Of a stretch of DNA of 7,487 nucleotides, positions 5,464-7,487 are shown piece by piece. The translations under genes and the position numbers were made by a program. The stretch is taken from assembly GCA_019413955.1 (NCBI GenBank), contig DXMX01000034.1:1-7487 (forward strand), written 5' to 3'. The notes under the pieces are model-generated. The model saw only the letters and a list, made by a program, of their open reading frames with translations. It made no database searches and was not told the DNA's origin. The stretch comes from Collinsella sp. Its GTDB lineage: Bacteria > Actinomycetota > Coriobacteriia > Coriobacteriales > Coriobacteriaceae. Numbering within the stretch: position 1 is the first letter of the stretch; each line of letters starts with the position of its first letter.

Positions 5464-6654
5464 TCATGAGGAGCGCGTTTTGCCGAAGGCCTTGAGCACC
5501 GCCGTCACGGGGCCAGGCTGAAAACGGCGGCGTACGTCGTCCAAGCGCCCGGGGATATCGATGTGCTGCGGGCAGTGACGTGCGCATTTGCCGCACTTGA
5601 CGCAATTGTTCACCAGCTTGGGCTCGTTCGTCCGCACCGCGCTCGCCGTAAAGTATTGAGACAGCCCCGTAAACCAACTATGCGCGTAACTCGCGTTGTA
5701 GGCGGCAAAGCAGCCGGGAATATTGATGCCCTTGGGGCATGGCATGCAGTAGCCGCATCCCGTGCAGGGCACGCGATTCGATTTTTCAAACTCCGCCAGC
5801 ACACGTGCGATGGTATCGAGCTGCTCTGTCGTCATCGAATTCGGCAGTGCGCGATCCGCCAATGCCGCGTTCTCGTCCACCTGTGCGGTATCGGTCATGC
5901 CCGAAAGCAGCATCGTGACCTGAGGATGGTTCCACACCCACGAAAGTCCCCAGGCGGTAGGAGTGCGCAAATGCGGGTCACGGGCGCCATCGAGCACGGC
6001 GCGGGCCCGCGGAGGCAGCTTGCCCGCCAGGCGTCCACCCAAAAGCGGCTCCATCACAAACACCGCGAGCCCGCGCTCCGCAGCCGCCATGAGTCCCGCC
6101 GTTCCCGCTTGGTAGCGCTCTCCCGCGTAGTTGTACTGGATCTGGCAAAAATCCCAGTCATACGCGTCAAGCATCGTGAGGAAGTCCGCGGCGCTGCCGT
6201 GGTACGAAAAACCTATCTGGCGAATACGCCCCGCAGCCTTTTGGTGCGCAATCCAGTCCTCGATGCCCAACGCCACCACGCGCTCCCACTGGGCGGGCGA
6301 GGTGATGTTGTGCATAAGGTAGTAGTCAATATGGTCGGTCCGCAAACGGTGCAGCTGCTCGTCAAAAAAGCGGTCGAAATCCTCCGCACATTTGCACGAA
6401 GCGTGCGGCAACTTAGTCGCCAGCAACACCCGGTCGCGCAGCCCCAAGCGCTCAAGTGAGGCGCCCACGCACACCTCGTTACCGGGATAGAGATACGCGG
6501 TATCCAGATAATTAATCCCCTGCTCCACCGCACGGGAAATGATGGCATCGGTTGTCTTCGCATCGGGGTGTCCCGGCGCACCGGGAAATCTCATGCAGCC
6601 CAGACCCAGAGCGGATATTCGGTTACCACTTTTGGGGTCAACGCGGTATTGCAC
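5464..6654 (-). CDS. Aldo/keto reductase with two C-terminal 4Fe-4S motifs
   Basis: A 396-residue oxidoreductase. Residues 1-280 form the NAD(P)H-dependent aldo/keto reductase barrel, with the catalytic tetrad Asp51, Tyr56, Lys81 and His115 (LDTAYLYPGNE, TKLPH, YYLMHN). A ferredoxin-like tail follows with cysteines 297, 300, 303, 306 (CTGCGYCMPCP) and 351, 354, 357, 361 (CVKCGKCARHCP), each set fit for one 4Fe-4S cluster. This architecture is common in anaerobes, where the clusters may pass electrons between NAD(P)H and ferredoxin; the substrate is usually unknown. The GTG at 6654 is chosen because AAGGAGG lies 4 nt upstream and the protein then opens VQYRVDPKSGNRISALGLGC, the usual start of the family. 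ATGs further upstream (6672, 6771) have poorer sites. It is divergent from the cyclase-family gene and followed by element B and the Gfo/Idh/MocA gene. Confidence 0.94.
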   Translation of the reverse strand: MQYRVDPKSGNRISALGLGCMRFPGAPGHPDAKTTDAIISRAVEQGINYLDTAYLYPGNEVCVGASLERLGLRDRVLLATKLPHASCKCAEDFDRFFDEQLHRLRTDHIDYYLMHNITSPAQWERVVALGIEDWIAHQKAAGRIRQIGFSYHGSAADFLTMLDAYDWDFCQIQYNYAGERYQAGTAGLMAAAERGLAVFVMEPLLGGRLAGKLPPRARAVLDGARDPHLRTPTAWGLSWVWNHPQVTMLLSGMTDTAQVDENAALADRALPNSMTTEQLDTIARVLAEFEKSNRVPCTGCGYCMPCPKGINIPGCFAAYNASYAHSWFTGLSQYFTASAVRTNEPKLVNNCVKCGKCARHCPQHIDIPGRLDDVRRRFQPGPVTAVLKAFGKTRSS

Positions 6655-6658
6655 GGCC

Positions 6659-6665
6659 CCTCCTT
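6659..6665 (-). promoter_or_regulatory. Ribosome binding site that fixes the GTG start of the aldo/keto reductase
   Basis: AAGGAGG on the minus strand, 4 nt before GTG (6654). It lies inside codons 3-5 of the longer frame starting at ATG 6672, so the longer start would place the best ribosome site within the coding region. Confidence 0.7.
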
Positions 6666-6698
6666 TCGCCATCAGCACCCCGGCAAGACGAAACACAA

Positions 6699-6726
6699 TG
6701 GTCACGCGGCCGAAACATCGTAGAAT
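6699..6726 (+). promoter_or_regulatory. Possible promoter of the cyclase-family gene
   Basis: TGGTCA (6699-6704) and TAGAAT (6721-6726) are spaced by 16 bp. The -10 box matches five of six consensus bases and the -35 box four. The leader would be about 85 nt. It lies beside the opposing candidate at 6742-6771, so the two transcripts would start close together. Assigned by eye only. Confidence 0.3.
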
Positions 6727-6741
6727 CGCAATCGAGAACGT

Positions 6742-6771
6742 ATCGTAACGCAGCAGAAATCGAGCTGTCAC
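6742..6771 (-). promoter_or_regulatory. Possible promoter of the aldo/keto reductase gene
   Basis: On the minus strand GTGACA (6771-6766) and TACGAT (6747-6742) are 18 bp apart. The -35 box matches five of six and the -10 four of six. The leader would be about 80 nt. The 163-bp divergent region holds no gene and no other clear structure. Confidence 0.3.
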
Positions 6772-6817
6772 GGCACCGCTTTAACATCAGCAAAAAGCCC
6801 GATGAAAGGAGCCGCCC

Positions 6818-7487
6818 ATGCCCGCGCTCGACCTTTGGAACCTCGCCTCCCAGCTCAAAAGCAACGATTATCGCTGGGTCGACCTCACCCACACGCTCTC
6901 ATGCGACACCCCGCACTGGTTTGGCTTTAAGCCATTTGAGTCCACCAAGCTCTTCGACTACCTGCCCGGCACGCCCGAGGACATGCTCGCGCCCATGCGT
7001 TGCTTCCAGTATTCGGTCGCCTCGCAGTACGGCACCCACGTCGACGCGCCGCGCCACTTCCATGTCGAGGGTCGTTCCCTTGGAGAGATTGAACCCATCG
7101 AGTTTATGCATCCGCTCTGCGTGATCGACAAGCATGAGGAGTGCGCCGCGAATCCCGACTTTATCCTGACCATCGAGGACCTCAAAGCTTGGGAGGATGA
7201 GCACGGTCGCATTCCCGAGGACGCTTTCGTCGCCTTCCGCTCCGACTGGTCCAAGCTCGCCGACCTCGAGAACAAGGACGAGGACGGCCAGCCCCACTAC
7301 CCCGGCTGGGACCTCGGCGCCATCAAGTGGCTCGTTGAAGAGCGCGACATCGGCGCCATCGGCCACGAGCCGGCTGACACCGACCCGGCGAGCGTGACCA
7401 CGCGTGAGGACGCCTACCCCTACCCCGGCGAACAGTACATCCTCTCGGTCGACCGCTATCAGATCGAGGTCATGGACCATCTAGACG
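6818..7487 (+). CDS. Cyclase-family metal-dependent hydrolase (KynB / isatin hydrolase fold), 3' end missing
   Basis: The frame from ATG 6818 stays open to the window edge (223 codons plus one base), so the C-terminus is missing; family members usually have about 200-270 residues. AAAGGAG lies 6 nt upstream. The family opening WVDLTHTL (20-27) and the metal site YGTHVDAPRHF (71-81, with His74, Asp76 and His80) are visible, and the second signature GHEPADTDPA follows near 187-196. The family (kynurenine formamidase, isatin hydrolase, other cyclic amide and ester hydrolases) uses a divalent metal to open amide or lactone bonds. The usual HxGTHxD motif here reads QYGTH, with Gln70 where kynurenine formamidase has a metal-binding His. 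This argues against calling it KynB; the substrate is unknown. It is alone on the plus strand, divergent from the aldo/keto reductase. The cytoplasm is the expected site, since no signal peptide is seen. Confidence 0.9.
   Translation, partial: MPALDLWNLASQLKSNDYRWVDLTHTLSCDTPHWFGFKPFESTKLFDYLPGTPEDMLAPMRCFQYSVASQYGTHVDAPRHFHVEGRSLGEIEPIEFMHPLCVIDKHEECAANPDFILTIEDLKAWEDEHGRIPEDAFVAFRSDWSKLADLENKDEDGQPHYPGWDLGAIKWLVEERDIGAIGHEPADTDPASVTTREDAYPYPGEQYILSVDRYQIEVMDHLD

Noticed and set aside
5563..6459. A 298-codon open frame on the plus strand opposite the aldo/keto reductase
   Set aside because: It has no recognisable motif and overlaps entirely a gene with an intact catalytic tetrad and cysteine clusters.
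6899..7480. A 193-codon open frame on the minus strand at the right end
   Set aside because: It is antisense to the cyclase-family gene, which has a ribosome site and family signatures. The minus frame has neither.

Overview
The window looks like a chromosomal segment of a Gram-positive, moderately high-GC anaerobe of the Coriobacteriia, most likely Collinsella or a close relative. This is an inference from codon use, gene style and the lipoprotein-type solute receptor; no marker gene is present to prove it. Five complete genes lie on the minus strand and a sixth, cut by the window end, is on the plus strand. Three of the six start with GTG or TTG, and each of those starts is supported by a good ribosome binding site.

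Positions 1-3319 hold a complete polar amino acid ABC importer, read right to left: a lipoprotein receptor (2312-3172), a permease (834-2195) and an ATPase (69-821), closed by a perfect bidirectional terminator at 1-48. The permease is about twice the usual length because a signal peptide and an exported domain of about 150 residues precede the channel. Three successive stem-loops lie between the receptor and permease genes. They probably keep receptor mRNA more abundant than the downstream message. A promoter and an 18-bp inverted repeat overlapping its -35 box lie upstream of the receptor.

Positions 3320-6654 hold three more minus-strand genes: an aldo/keto reductase with two C-terminal iron-sulfur motifs (5464-6654), a Gfo/Idh/MocA-family oxidoreductase (4354-5373) and the AP endonuclease deoxyribonuclease IV (3320-4186). 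The two gaps between them each carry a copy of the same palindromic element of about 80 bp (4204-4283 and 5385-5463). The outer ends are nearly identical, but the middle of the stem differs between copies, and both arms have changed together so that pairing is kept. Each copy ends at or within 2 nt of the ribosome binding site of the next gene. This is the most interesting signal in the window.

Positions 6655-6817 form a divergent promoter region. From 6818 a plus-strand cyclase-family metal-dependent hydrolase (kynurenine formamidase / isatin hydrolase fold) begins and runs off the end at 7487. No tRNA, rRNA, CRISPR array, insertion sequence or phage gene was seen.
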